From positions 1 to 24,531 of the IMG/VR virus record IMGVR_UViG_3300008261_000426: DNA of 24,531 nucleotides; one strand, written 5' to 3'. Both the position numbers and the translations under genes were made by a program. Below the pieces are notes generated by a model. The model searched no databases and had not been told where the DNA came from. It worked only from the letters and a program-made list of their open reading frames with translations. Shown here piece by piece: positions 11,065 to 17,098 of this stretch (positions are counted from its first letter, which is position 1; every line of letters begins with the position of its first letter). This stretch comes from a virus.

Positions 11065-11208
11065 TTATTTCTCCTTGACCTTAAGTATGCTAACGCTTTT
11101 TATTTCGTCATCAACATTAAATATATCATGCACATAATCTTCGGCATCTTGTTGATTAAAGGCTTGAACTTCTACCTCTACATCTAATTTAACCCTATAT
11201 GTGTTCAT
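11065..11208 (-). CDS. small acidic protein, 47 aa, leaderless
   Basis: The frame runs from ATG 11206-11208 to TAA 11065-11067, which directly abuts the next ATG. It has a beta-alpha-beta pattern: an alternating strand (TYRVKLDVEVEVQAF), an acidic helix (NQQDAEDYVHDIF) and a second strand (IKSVSILKVKEK), like half of a ferredoxin-type fold. A TGG-TATACT element ends six bases upstream of the ATG, so the mRNA should be leaderless. The role is unknown. Confidence 0.6.
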   Translation of the reverse strand: MNTYRVKLDVEVEVQAFNQQDAEDYVHDIFNVDDEIKSVSILKVKEK

Positions 11209-11214
11209 GATATT

Positions 11215-11223
11215 AGTATACCA
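11215..11223 (-). promoter_or_regulatory. extended -10 promoter giving a leaderless mRNA
   Basis: TGG-TATACT (11223-11215) with exactly six bases to ATG 11208-11206. No good -35 is seen; the TGG extension may compensate. It probably drives the 47-aa gene and the 10189..11064 gene. Confidence 0.6.
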
Positions 11224-11226
11224 TTT

Positions 11227-11571
11227 TTAGTTGTAGTCTGGGTCTGTATCTGCAGACTTTGCTTTTTTGCCATCTGCTGAAATAACAATATCTTGACCTG
11301 ACTGATTAGCCTCAACCTTTAAATCTGCTTCACTTTTAGCTTTTGTATCAACTGATGCAAAAGCTGCGTTTATTTCATTTAAATCTAGTTTACCGTCGTT
11401 CATAAATCCACGAGCAAGTTTTTCAACTACTGCCGCTACTGCTGTTAACCCAGCAACTGTTACTGCTTTCATTACTGAAATTCCAGCAACTGCACCAGCA
11501 CCGATAACTCCCAAGCCACTTGCAGCAAATACCGCTACAATTCTTAATAAAATATTTCCAATAGATTTCAT
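11227..11571 (-). CDS. putative holin with EF-hand-like loop, 114 aa
   Basis: The start is placed at ATG 11569-11571, with GAGGAT a few bases upstream. Two hydrophobic helices (about residues 7-27 and 30-48) are followed by LARGFMNDGKLDLNEINAAF, then a Lys/Asp-rich soluble tail. Small two-helix proteins with a DGKLxxxEI segment near endolysins are typical r1t-like holins of actinophages, which form pores that release or trigger endolysin. The DGKLDLNE loop resembles a calcium-binding half EF-hand. The endolysin lies about 4 kb upstream on the same strand. Confidence 0.6.
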   Translation of the reverse strand: MKSIGNILLRIVAVFAASGLGVIGAGAVAGISVMKAVTVAGLTAVAAVVEKLARGFMNDGKLDLNEINAAFASVDTKAKSEADLKVEANQSGQDIVISADGKKAKSADTDPDYN

Positions 11572-11589
11572 AATTATCCTCATTTTTCC

Positions 11590-11624
11590 CAGGCAGGACT
11601 GCCTGTTAATATAAGACTATTATA
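11590..11624 (-). promoter_or_regulatory. possible promoter and leader palindrome of the holin-like gene
   Basis: TATAAT on the minus strand (11624-11619) has no good -35. The leader would contain CAGGCAG-GA-CTGCCTG (11590-11605), a perfect 16-bp palindrome that could be a hairpin or a protein-binding site before the holin ATG. Confidence 0.4.
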
Positions 11625-11626
11625 CC

Positions 11627-11815
11627 TTATTCTGAGTCTTTTTCTGCTTTTTCACGTATACCTATGGTCAAAAACCATATGGCAACTGAGAGAAGGGTCA
11701 TATATCCAACTACTACTTTAGCGCTTCCTTCTAGGACTACCCAGGCTACAAAAAATCCTAAGAATGTAAAGTTTTCGCTAAGCATAGCCATTATTCTTTT
11801 CTTTAACCAGTTCAT
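11627..11815 (-). CDS. small two-helix membrane protein (holin/antiholin candidate), 62 aa
   Basis: A basic amphipathic start (NWLKKRIMAM) leads to two hydrophobic segments (about residues 16-33 and 37-51) and a charged C-terminus (IREKAEKDSE). The size and topology fit a small holin or antiholin. Its position right before the 114-aa holin candidate suggests a two-component lysis timing pair, known in many actinophages. Its start overlaps the stop of the surface-protein gene (TAATGA). Confidence 0.6.
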   Translation of the reverse strand: MNWLKKRIMAMLSENFTFLGFFVAWVVLEGSAKVVVGYMTLLSVAIWFLTIGIREKAEKDSE

Positions 11816-12399
11816 TATTTCCTCCTTATCATTGCACTACCAACAATTATTTGTCCAACCAAAACCGCAGCAACTAAAACTTCTTTTGCCTTTTGTCTTT
11901 CTTGTTGCGACATATCTGCACCAATGCTAGATAAAGCTAGTAGCACTTCACATTTCTGCTCTTCTGTTAAACCTTCAATTGCCTCATCTGGATCAAAACA
12001 TCCAGTAATTGCACCCACAAGTGCCGCTGGTGACTCTAGTGTTAATAATGCTGACGCTACCTCAGCTGTAATAACAACTGGATTACCGTTTAAATCTTCT
12101 CTTACTTCAACTGGAATTTGAGGTGGAAGGTCTCTATATTCTAGACCAGCAGCTGCTATATCTGATGCTGTTACTGGAGATCCTTCTGCTGCTGAAACTA
12201 ACGCATCTGCAACTAATTCTTTTTCTGCAAGTGTGAATGTGCCGTCTTCAGTTAATGCATCTGATAAATTGTTTACTTCTTCAGAAGTAATTTCTCCATC
12301 TGCAGATAAAGCTTCAAGTACTGCCTCTGTATCGGCTGCTGTTAGGTTTCCGTCTGCAATAAGATTTTCAACCACTTCAACTATTTCTTCTACAGACAT
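11815..12399 (-). CDS. C-terminal part of a split surface protein: helical DG repeats and membrane anchor
   Basis: This 194-aa frame is in phase with the PPAEE repeats just upstream and is best read as the C-terminus of the 12390..14132 protein after a frame change near 12564. Residues 10-65 contain three tandem helical units with DGNLTAAD, DGEITSEE and DGTFTLAE, spaced 17-18 residues apart like degenerate EF-hand loops. A Pro-rich beta segment, two Cys in a helical part and a hydrophobic end (VLVAAVLVGQIIVGSAMI) with RRK follow, a typical C-terminal membrane anchor with a cytoplasmic positive stop. The internal ATG has no clear Shine-Dalgarno, so independent translation is doubtful. Confidence 0.65.
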   Translation of the reverse strand: MSVEEIVEVVENLIADGNLTAADTEAVLEALSADGEITSEEVNNLSDALTEDGTFTLAEKELVADALVSAAEGSPVTASDIAAAGLEYRDLPPQIPVEVREDLNGNPVVITAEVASALLTLESPAALVGAITGCFDPDEAIEGLTEEQKCEVLLALSSIGADMSQQERQKAKEVLVAAVLVGQIIVGSAMIRRK

Positions 12400-14132
12400 T
12401 TCTTCAGCTGGTGGTTCTTCTGCTGGTGGTTCTTCTGCAGGTGGTTCTTCTGCAGGTGGTTCTTCAGCTGGTGGTTCTTCAGCTGGTGGTTCTTCTGCTG
12501 GTGGTTCTTCAGCAGGTGGTTCTTCTGCTGGTGGTTCTTCAGCAGGTGGTTCTTCTGCAGGTGGGTTTCTGTATATTCACTAACTGGTCCAGACCAATTA
12601 GCAACTCTAATAATATATGTTGCACCTTCTGTTAAACCAGTTAGTTCAATTGTATCTGTTGCACCATTTGTATTTAAAGTTTGTCCAGCATAAGGGTTTT
12701 CTGCATTTGGGTCTTCTGTAATAACTTGATAATACCAAGTGTTTGGCTCGTATCCTTGAGGCAATTCTGCTGCAATTGTTACTACAGATCCATTAATAAC
12801 TGGCTCTGCAAGTATTGGTGCTGGTGTTGGAATATTAGAATTTATTGTAGAAATCAAAATTGTTGCTTTATTGTTAAGCGTACTTTGTAAATTTGTTTTT
12901 GTTGTATTAGCTAAATTAATACCATTCTGAATTGTAGAAGTAGATGGTATGGTATTTGCTAACTGTTGATTGCTGTTATTAATAACAACCACAGTTGTAA
13001 TTCTTTGATTAAGGGCTGCTAATTGAGCATTTGCTGAATCTACTGTAGCTTGAATTGCTGAATTGTCTGTAGTAGTTGCTGGAACAGTATAAGTTCCTTG
13101 ACCTATATTTCCTTGAAATTCATTTATTCCGACAGTATCTTGATCTTGAATTTGTGTAATTGCTCCACCAGCAGTTTGTCTATAATTCCATCTTGTAGTA
13201 TCTACATGGGGTCCAACTCCAGATACAGTTGCTATCCAGGCACCAGTTGTTGGATTAACATCTGCATTTAATCTTAATTGTGTTAATTGTATTGAAGCAT
13301 CTGTTGTAGGATAGGCACGAAGATCCCAAGCAATGTCCAGGCTATTGGATGTTGTGGCGTATGTAATTCCAGATCCATAACTCCATGTTGTCCAATCCAT
13401 TCCTCCTACTGAAACAGATGGAGCATTTGGAGTATCCCAATAAACTTGACCCTCATTTGTTCCAAAAGTAATGGTTGCATTGGATCCAACATAAATAGAG
13501 TTATATGTTACTCCGCCCATCTGCATGCTAAATGGCAATATCATTTGAATGCCAACGTCATCCACGCCTTGAAGAACATCTCTAACAGTGGCAATTGTAG
13601 CCTGCAATGCATTAATTGCATCTTGTGCATTAGATATTGATTGATTAGCCTGTGAAAATTCTGTTGCAGCTGTAGAAATTGCAGTTGTAACTGCTGCCTT
13701 TGCTGTATTTGCTTCTAATAACTCTGATTGTGCTATAACAGTTGATATTGCATCAATTGCTGTTTGAGCATTTGTTACTGTATTTTTAGCATCAATAATA
13801 ACTGTGGAACTTTGATCTACTCCAGTAGCATTTGTTACAACAGTTATGGCATTATTTACTGTATTTACCGCCGCATTTGCTGTTGATACCTGTGTGCCTA
13901 CTGCTACAGAGGCCTGCTGAGCCTGTTGAGCTTCTGTTATTGCAGTTGGTACTAATGTTGCAACTGCACCTGCTGCTACTTCTGCTTCCTGAACTTGTGT
14001 TGTAGCGGTTCCTAAAGCAATTATGACTGACTGTTCTAATGTATCTTCAGCATAAGCATAATCTAAAGTTGAAACTGATAGCCAACCTAATATAACTAGG
14101 GTAAAAAGTAAAGCTTTTGTCTTTCTGGTCAA
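12390..14132 (-). CDS. large secreted surface protein, N-terminal part (frame broken near 12564)
   Basis: It starts at TTG 14130-14132 with a perfect GGAGG eight bases upstream. A signal peptide (cleavage after YAYA near residue 28) is followed by Ala/Thr/Val-rich helical repeats (30-185), a beta-sandwich-like domain (about 190-350, with Gly/Trp-rich blocks such as GGMDWTTWSYGSG), a second helical stretch and a fibronectin-III-like domain (about 438-520, ending with VANWSGPVSEY). From residue 523 the frame gives a nonsense KNHxx repeat. The -1 frame gives (PPAEE)n and continues into 11815..12399. The intact protein would be about 770 aa with a signal peptide and a C-terminal anchor. The break may be a real mutation, a programmed shift or a consensus error. 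Confidence 0.7.
   Translation of the reverse strand: MTRKTKALLFTLVILGWLSVSTLDYAYAEDTLEQSVIIALGTATTQVQEAEVAAGAVATLVPTAITEAQQAQQASVAVGTQVSTANAAVNTVNNAITVVTNATGVDQSSTVIIDAKNTVTNAQTAIDAISTVIAQSELLEANTAKAAVTTAISTAATEFSQANQSISNAQDAINALQATIATVRDVLQGVDDVGIQMILPFSMQMGGVTYNSIYVGSNATITFGTNEGQVYWDTPNAPSVSVGGMDWTTWSYGSGITYATTSNSLDIAWDLRAYPTTDASIQLTQLRLNADVNPTTGAWIATVSGVGPHVDTTRWNYRQTAGGAITQIQDQDTVGINEFQGNIGQGTYTVPATTTDNSAIQATVDSANAQLAALNQRITTVVVINNSNQQLANTIPSTSTIQNGINLANTTKTNLQSTLNNKATILISTINSNIPTPAPILAEPVINGSVVTIAAELPQGYEPNTWYYQVITEDPNAENPYAGQTLNTNGATDTIELTGLTEGATYIIRVANWSGPVSEYTETHLQKNHLLKNHQQKNHLLKNHQQKNHQLKNHQLKNHLQKNHLQKNHQQKNHQLKKCL
12410..12565 (-). repeat. ten 15-bp tandem repeats encoding PPAEE
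   Basis: Ten full copies plus a partial copy of a 15-bp unit (plus strand GGTGGTTCTTCNGCN). The units differ mainly at third positions of GCN and CCN codons in the PPAEE frame, so variation is synonymous there but changes residues in the KNHxx frame. This identifies the true frame. The unit length is a multiple of three, so gain or loss of copies would only change linker length. Confidence 0.9.
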
Positions 14133-14177
14133 CTACTGACCCTCCAATGTGATACAAATTTTGTAACAACATTGATA

Positions 14178-14186
14178 ATTATAACA
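14178..14186 (-). promoter_or_regulatory. extended -10 promoter of the surface protein gene
   Basis: TGT-TATAAT (14186-14178) with no good -35. The start near 14171 would give a leader of about 39 nt that ends in GGAGG before the TTG start. A second TATAAT lies at 14210-14205. Confidence 0.55.
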
Positions 14187-14215
14187 CTAAAATGTTATTA
14201 ATTTATTATAGTTAA

Positions 14216-14404
14216 CTACTTTGGATTGTCTGTTTTATAAAAGCCAGTACCTTTAAACTGAATGCCAAACGGTGAGAAGTGTCTTGTCATCTTTGATTCA
14301 CATTCTTCACATATGTATCCTGGATCAGAATCAGTAATCGATCTTGTTACAGATAGTATTGCATGTGCATCATCTTCAGAACATTTGTATTCATATACTG
14401 GCAT
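14216..14404 (-). CDS. FmdB-family zinc-ribbon protein
   Basis: The 62-aa protein begins MPVYEYKC and has a CEEC pair near residue 32, with only one Cys (Cys8) in the N-terminal half where the family usually has CxxC; Asp/His residues follow it. The end, HFSPFGIQFKGTGFYKTD, matches the FGVxFKGSGFYxTD tail of the FmdB (putative regulatory protein) family. These small ribbons are frequent in bacteria and phages; their role is unproven. AAAGGAT lies upstream. Confidence 0.75.
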   Translation of the reverse strand: MPVYEYKCSEDDAHAILSVTRSITDSDPGYICEECESKMTRHFSPFGIQFKGTGFYKTDNPK

Positions 14405-14470
14405 ATTTATCCTTTGTTAAGTGAGCCTTTTGAAGACTTGCTCAGGTCTCCTTCGGTAGCGAATCGAAGA
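14405..14470 (-). other. short intergenic spacer with two weak hairpins
   Basis: CTTCG (14451-14455) with CGAAG (14465-14469), and TGAGC with GCTCA about 12 bases apart, can each form 5-bp stems. There is no T tract on the transcribed strand and no tRNA structure could be built. It may attenuate read-through from the Hsp20 gene. Confidence 0.25.
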
Positions 14471-14890
14471 TTATTTGATTTTAATAACTCTAGGCTTTTT
14501 CTCTTCAGGCACGTTACGAACTACGTTGACAATTAGCATTCCGTCCTTAAGAGTTGCCCCTGATACTTCCATGTATTCACCCAATGCAAATGATCGTGTG
14601 AACTTACGAGAAGCAATTCCTTTATGAATAACTTCTGCATCTGTTACTTCTACGATTTCTCCAACAATTTTAAGAGTTCCTTCATCAACTGAAAGCTCAA
14701 TATCATTCTTTGAGAATCCTGCGACTGCAAGTGATACTTGGAATGTATCTTCATCTAACTTTAATACATCATATGGTGGATATGTTTGACGTACTGAATT
14801 TTGATGCACGTCTGCCATTCTAGCCAATTCTCTATTAAAGCCAATAAAAAATGGATCTCTAAAAAGATCCATAGCAAAGTTTGTTACCAT
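14471..14890 (-). CDS. small heat-shock protein (Hsp20/IbpA-like)
   Basis: The start is ATG 14888-14890, with AAGGAG eight bases upstream. The 139-aa protein has an N-terminal arm with FRDPFFIGFNREL, the alpha-crystallin domain (YDVLKLDEDTFQVSLAVAGF, then SKNDIELSV; GIASRKFTRSFAL; GMLIVNV) and a C-terminal VIKI that fits the I-x-I anchoring motif. The order and wording match IbpA. These ATP-independent holdases bind unfolding proteins. Hsp20 genes are known in cyanophages and some other phages. Its leader contains hairpins that could sense temperature (14898..14944). It has its own promoter. Confidence 0.9.
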   Translation of the reverse strand: MVTNFAMDLFRDPFFIGFNRELARMADVHQNSVRQTYPPYDVLKLDEDTFQVSLAVAGFSKNDIELSVDEGTLKIVGEIVEVTDAEVIHKGIASRKFTRSFALGEYMEVSGATLKDGMLIVNVVRNVPEEKKPRVIKIK

Positions 14891-14897
14891 TTTATTT

Positions 14898-14944
14898 CTC
14901 CTTTTAAGCAAGTAATTTGGCTACCCCCATTTGGCAGGTAGCCA
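14898..14944 (-). promoter_or_regulatory. Hsp20 5' leader with ROSE-like hairpin over the ribosome site
   Basis: On the minus strand TTGCT (14911-14907), a 4-nt loop TAAA and AGGAG (14902-14898) can form the short imperfect helix typical of ROSE RNA thermometers: U-G, U-A, G-G, C-G, U-A. An 8-bp stem TGGCTACC/GGTAGCCA (14944-14937 and 14925-14918) caps the predicted 5' end. ROSE elements are known upstream of ibpA-type genes. The match is short and needs folding and melting data. Confidence 0.45.
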
Positions 14945-14948
14945 TATT

Positions 14949-14978
14949 ATTATACCATTTAGAGAACTAAGATTACAA
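14949..14978 (-). promoter_or_regulatory. promoter of the Hsp20 gene
   Basis: TTGTAA (14978-14973), an 18-bp spacer and TGG-TATAAT (14957-14949, -10 at 14954-14949). The predicted start near 14942 makes the 5' hairpin begin at or near the first base of the mRNA. No HrcA CIRCE or HspR HAIR inverted repeat was seen. Confidence 0.65.
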
Positions 14979-15386
14979 CTATTTTTTTGCTTTTGCTCTA
15001 ATTTTTGCTAATACTTCAAAGTCTTTTATCTTGGTTTCTCCCATGTAACCCCAAGCATAGCCCTCGGATATCATCTGTTCATTTATGGATACACTTGATC
15101 CGTCTAAATATACCCATCCCAATATTCTTCCGTATTTTTCTGAACTATCCATTTTTTCAGTTTTAATTACTACGCTTTTTGCATCTTTAATTTTTGACTT
15201 TAAGTATTCTTTTGATTCAAGTCCTAAAATCTTTTCTGCCTTATCAGATGTTCTGCTTTCTGGAGTATCTATTCCAGCCAGTCTAACTCTTGAGCTAAAA
15301 GATATGTCAAAACCTAGATCTATATCTACATCTATTGTATCTCCATCAACAACATTAGTTACTTTTTTTACATAGTATTCAAACAT
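14979..15386 (-). CDS. thermonuclease-like (SNase family) nuclease
   Basis: The start is set at ATG 15384-15386, inside a TAATG overlap with the endolysin stop, rather than 27 bases upstream. The 135-aa protein shows staphylococcal-nuclease motifs: VVDGDTIDVDI (residues 12-22), RVRLAGIDTPES (33-44, with catalytic Arg35 and metal ligand Asp40), a YGRILGWV block (Arg87) and EGYAWGY. It hydrolyses DNA or RNA with calcium in known members. No signal peptide is seen, so it would act inside the cell, perhaps on host DNA, or be released at lysis. Confidence 0.85.
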   Translation of the reverse strand: MFEYYVKKVTNVVDGDTIDVDIDLGFDISFSSRVRLAGIDTPESRTSDKAEKILGLESKEYLKSKIKDAKSVVIKTEKMDSSEKYGRILGWVYLDGSSVSINEQMISEGYAWGYMGETKIKDFEVLAKIRAKAKK

Positions 15387-16132
15387 TATAAAAACTTTAT
15401 TAATTCTGCCCAAGTTTTTGGACCGACAATTCCGTTTGAATCTAAATTGTCATGATTATCTTGAAATGAAATAACTGCTTTTTTAGTTATCTGTCCGTAG
15501 TCTCCGTCAGCCATTAAACCTAAAGCTCGTTGAATTACTTTAACACCTTCGCCTTTATTCCCTGGCTTTATTGTTCCTGGGAATGCTGGTGCTTCTTGTG
15601 CTGGAACTTTTGCCTTTACTTCATTACCTTTGTAATTTGGACGACCCCAACCAACAATACTTACAAGAACCTTAGCTTTGTTTGGCTTATAAGCTCTTGT
15701 CTGTAAACAAACTTCTCCGCCATTTCTTTGGCTTCCCTTTTTCTTTGATGAAGTATTTCCTTCAATAGTGCTAACAACTCCATCTGATTCAATTCCAGAG
15801 CAAATTCCTACGTGAGAAATTCTATCGACACCATCTCCTGGAAAATCAAAATACAGGATATCTCCTGGCTGCGGTGACTGTCCACAATCTGCTTCAAACC
15901 ATGTTCCCATTTTTTTAAATGCTGCGGCTCCTGCAACTGTTGAAACAGTATTAGGTATCTTCACGCCTGCTTGATGAGCACACCAATTTACAAACGATCC
16001 GCACCAAGCTAAGTAGTTAGCCTTAGTAAATGCACCGTATTTTGTTTCATTATCTTTTGGACCTTCAATAGTTCCTACTTCTTTTTTTGCAATTTCAATA
16101 ATTGCTGCTGCAGTACCTTTTTCTGCTGACAT
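15386..16132 (-). CDS. endolysin: CHAP amidase/peptidase with peptidoglycan-binding domain
   Basis: The 248-aa protein has an N-terminal CHAP-like domain with catalytic Cys44 in LAWCGSFVNWC, His107 in DRISHVGI and a polar IEGNT (Glu124/Asn126), plus the GDILYFDF strand. A short Pro/Ala linker (PAQEAPAFPG, near 177-186) leads to a PG_binding_1 domain (IKPGNKGEGVKVIQRAL, then DGDYGQITKKAVISFQ and GIVGPKTW). It cuts peptide bonds in the cell wall to release virions. There is no signal peptide, which fits holin-dependent export. The start overlaps the 60-aa gene (TAATG). Confidence 0.9.
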   Translation of the reverse strand: MSAEKGTAAAIIEIAKKEVGTIEGPKDNETKYGAFTKANYLAWCGSFVNWCAHQAGVKIPNTVSTVAGAAAFKKMGTWFEADCGQSPQPGDILYFDFPGDGVDRISHVGICSGIESDGVVSTIEGNTSSKKKGSQRNGGEVCLQTRAYKPNKAKVLVSIVGWGRPNYKGNEVKAKVPAQEAPAFPGTIKPGNKGEGVKVIQRALGLMADGDYGQITKKAVISFQDNHDNLDSNGIVGPKTWAELIKFL

Positions 16133-16314
16133 TATTTATCTCCTTTTAAAATTGATTTTTTAATTTTTTTACTATCTGCTTCAGATGCATACAATGCTCT
16201 TAGGTGTGCTGTTGCTCTTGACTTGCTTGGATGACATCCTACTAGTTCGCCTGTTTCTTTTACTACCGCATAGCCTTTACAACCAGCAGTTCCTTGTTTG
16301 ATTTGCCAAGGCAT
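16132..16314 (-). CDS. small conserved phage domain protein, 60 aa
   Basis: The sequence KQGTAGCKGYAVVKETGELVGCHPSKSRATAHLRALYASE follows a pattern (CxGxAVVK...GCHxTxxxAxxxLxALYASE) that I know as a short domain, alone or fused to head-maturation or capsid proteins in actinophages. The two Cys and a His suggest a structural role or metal site. A Lys-rich tail follows. It opens the endolysin transcript behind an extended -10. Confidence 0.6.
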   Translation of the reverse strand: MPWQIKQGTAGCKGYAVVKETGELVGCHPSKSRATAHLRALYASEADSKKIKKSILKGDK

Positions 16315-16345
16315 TTTCTACCCCCTAAAATAATATATATTATCA

Positions 16346-16354
16346 ATTATAGCA
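16346..16354 (-). promoter_or_regulatory. extended -10 promoter of the lysis transcript
   Basis: TGC-TATAAT (16354-16346), with its -35 region inside the 3' end of tRNA-Arg and no good match there. The start near 16339 gives a short leader with AGGGGG before ATG 16314. Confidence 0.5.
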
Positions 16355-16371
16355 TTATTGATTTTCGCTAG

Positions 16372-16444
16372 TGCCCCTGGCAAGAATCGAACTTGCGACA
16401 CATGGCTTAGAAGTCCATTGTTCTATCCACTGAACTACAGAGGC
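16372..16444 (-). tRNA. tRNA-Arg (anticodon TCT)
   Basis: The 73-nt cloverleaf has acceptor GCCTCTG/CAGGGGC with one T-G pair, D arm with AGTTCAGTGGATAGAAC, anticodon loop CTTCTAA with TCT, and T arm GCAAG-TTCGATT-CTTGC. The anticodon stem ends in an A-G mismatch (ATGGA/GCCAT). CCA is not encoded. It reads AGA, an AT-rich Arg codon that high-GC actinobacteria rarely use. Confidence 0.88.
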
Positions 16445-16450
16445 AGTATA

Positions 16451-16747
16451 TTAAATATCGTCATCCATCTGAATCAAGCCGTGCTCTTTAGCTACTTTTT
16501 TACCTTCTTCGGTTAATTCAAATGTTGCTTCCAGGTCTTCGTTATATGATATGTTTACTAATCCTCTATCAAACAACTCTAAAAATGTTTTATTTAAGTG
16601 TTCTTCATGGGCTTCCCATAGATCTGGAGCTATATCTTTAGCTTTTTCTGTTATCTGAAAAATAAACTCTCCAGTTTCATCTATACCTGAAACTTCAATG
16701 GCACCGCTTTGAATGTACTCATACATTCTATTTTCGTAATCATCCAT
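16451..16747 (-). CDS. acidic winged-helix-like hypothetical protein, 98 aa
   Basis: An acidic, helical protein of regular alpha/beta make-up, with an end FELTEEGKKVAKEHG that resembles the wing and last helix of winged-helix proteins (LTEEG motif of PadR or MarR type). Related proteins with alternating FxxTEKAxxI and LTEEG blocks recur in actinophages, usually between structural genes. It lies between two tRNA genes. Function unproven. Confidence 0.6.
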   Translation of the reverse strand: MDDYENRMYEYIQSGAIEVSGIDETGEFIFQITEKAKDIAPDLWEAHEEHLNKTFLELFDRGLVNISYNEDLEATFELTEEGKKVAKEHGLIQMDDDI

Positions 16748-16764
16748 TTTTTTTAACCTTTCTG

Positions 16765-16838
16765 TAGACCAGGTAGGACTTGAACCTACGATAGCCGAAT
16801 TATGAGTTCGGGGCCTTAACCAACTTGGCTACTGGTCC
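16765..16838 (-). tRNA. tRNA with CAT anticodon (Met elongator or Ile2)
   Basis: The 74-nt cloverleaf has acceptor GGACCAG/CTGGTCT (G-U first pair), D arm with AGCCAAGTTGGTTAAGGC, anticodon arm CCGAA-CTCATAA-TTCGG with CAT, and T arm GTAGG-TTCAAGT-CCTAC. The initiator hallmarks (GGG/CCC in the anticodon stem, unpaired first base) are absent. Whether it is Met or a lysidine-modified Ile tRNA for AUA cannot be told by eye; AUA is common here. Confidence 0.88.
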
Positions 16839-16849
16839 GAGTTGATACA

Positions 16850-17098
16850 TTATAACGTTCCATCTTCATTTTTGTCAATGGTCGTTTCAACCAATTGTTG
16901 TACGTAGTCTGAGAAATGTTTTCTAATGCTACCCTGCGGCCTTACTCCAAGTGATTTCCATAGTCTCTTGTATTCAATTACATTTGCAAACGTAGTGGGG
17001 CACAACACAGTTCCATAGTATTCTTTTAATACAGTTGGAAGTGGTACATGCTTTCCACAGCACTTACATTCTTTTGCTCTCTCTTGATATACGCTCAT
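16850..17098 (-). CDS. small CxC-C zinc-binding-like protein, 82 aa
   Basis: N-terminal CKCCGKHVPLPTVL with a further Cys in TVLCPTTFANV suggests one metal site, followed by a basic helical region (EYKRLWKSLGVRPQGSIRKHFSDYVQQLV). It overlaps the terminase large subunit stop (ATGA), so translation is coupled to packaging gene expression. No function is assigned; DNA end or HNH-like roles were considered, but no catalytic motif is seen. Confidence 0.6.
   Translation of the reverse strand: MSVYQERAKECKCCGKHVPLPTVLKEYYGTVLCPTTFANVIEYKRLWKSLGVRPQGSIRKHFSDYVQQLVETTIDKNEDGTL

Noticed and set aside
12410-12565. Regular repeats as a possible CRISPR array
   Set aside because: Units are 15 bp, directly adjacent with no spacers, and encode a proline-rich linker. 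No cas1/cas2 is present; the Cas4-like gene lies 10 kb away in a recombination module.
12560-12572. Canonical -1 slippery heptamer at the frame break
   Set aside because: AAACCCA occurs, but AAC CCA are codons of the destination frame, not of the incoming frame, so the tandem slip geometry is wrong. A sequence error or simple indel is more likely than programmed shifting.
12233-12635. Plus-strand frames with SSAGG or VVLLLVV repeats across 12410-12565
   Set aside because: They are read-throughs of the 15-bp repeat on the wrong strand; the repeat variation is synonymous only in the minus-strand PPAEE frame.
14405-14470. Possible tRNA between the Hsp20 and FmdB-like genes
   Set aside because: There is a TTCGATT-like stretch, but no acceptor, D arm or anticodon arm can be built in 66 bases.
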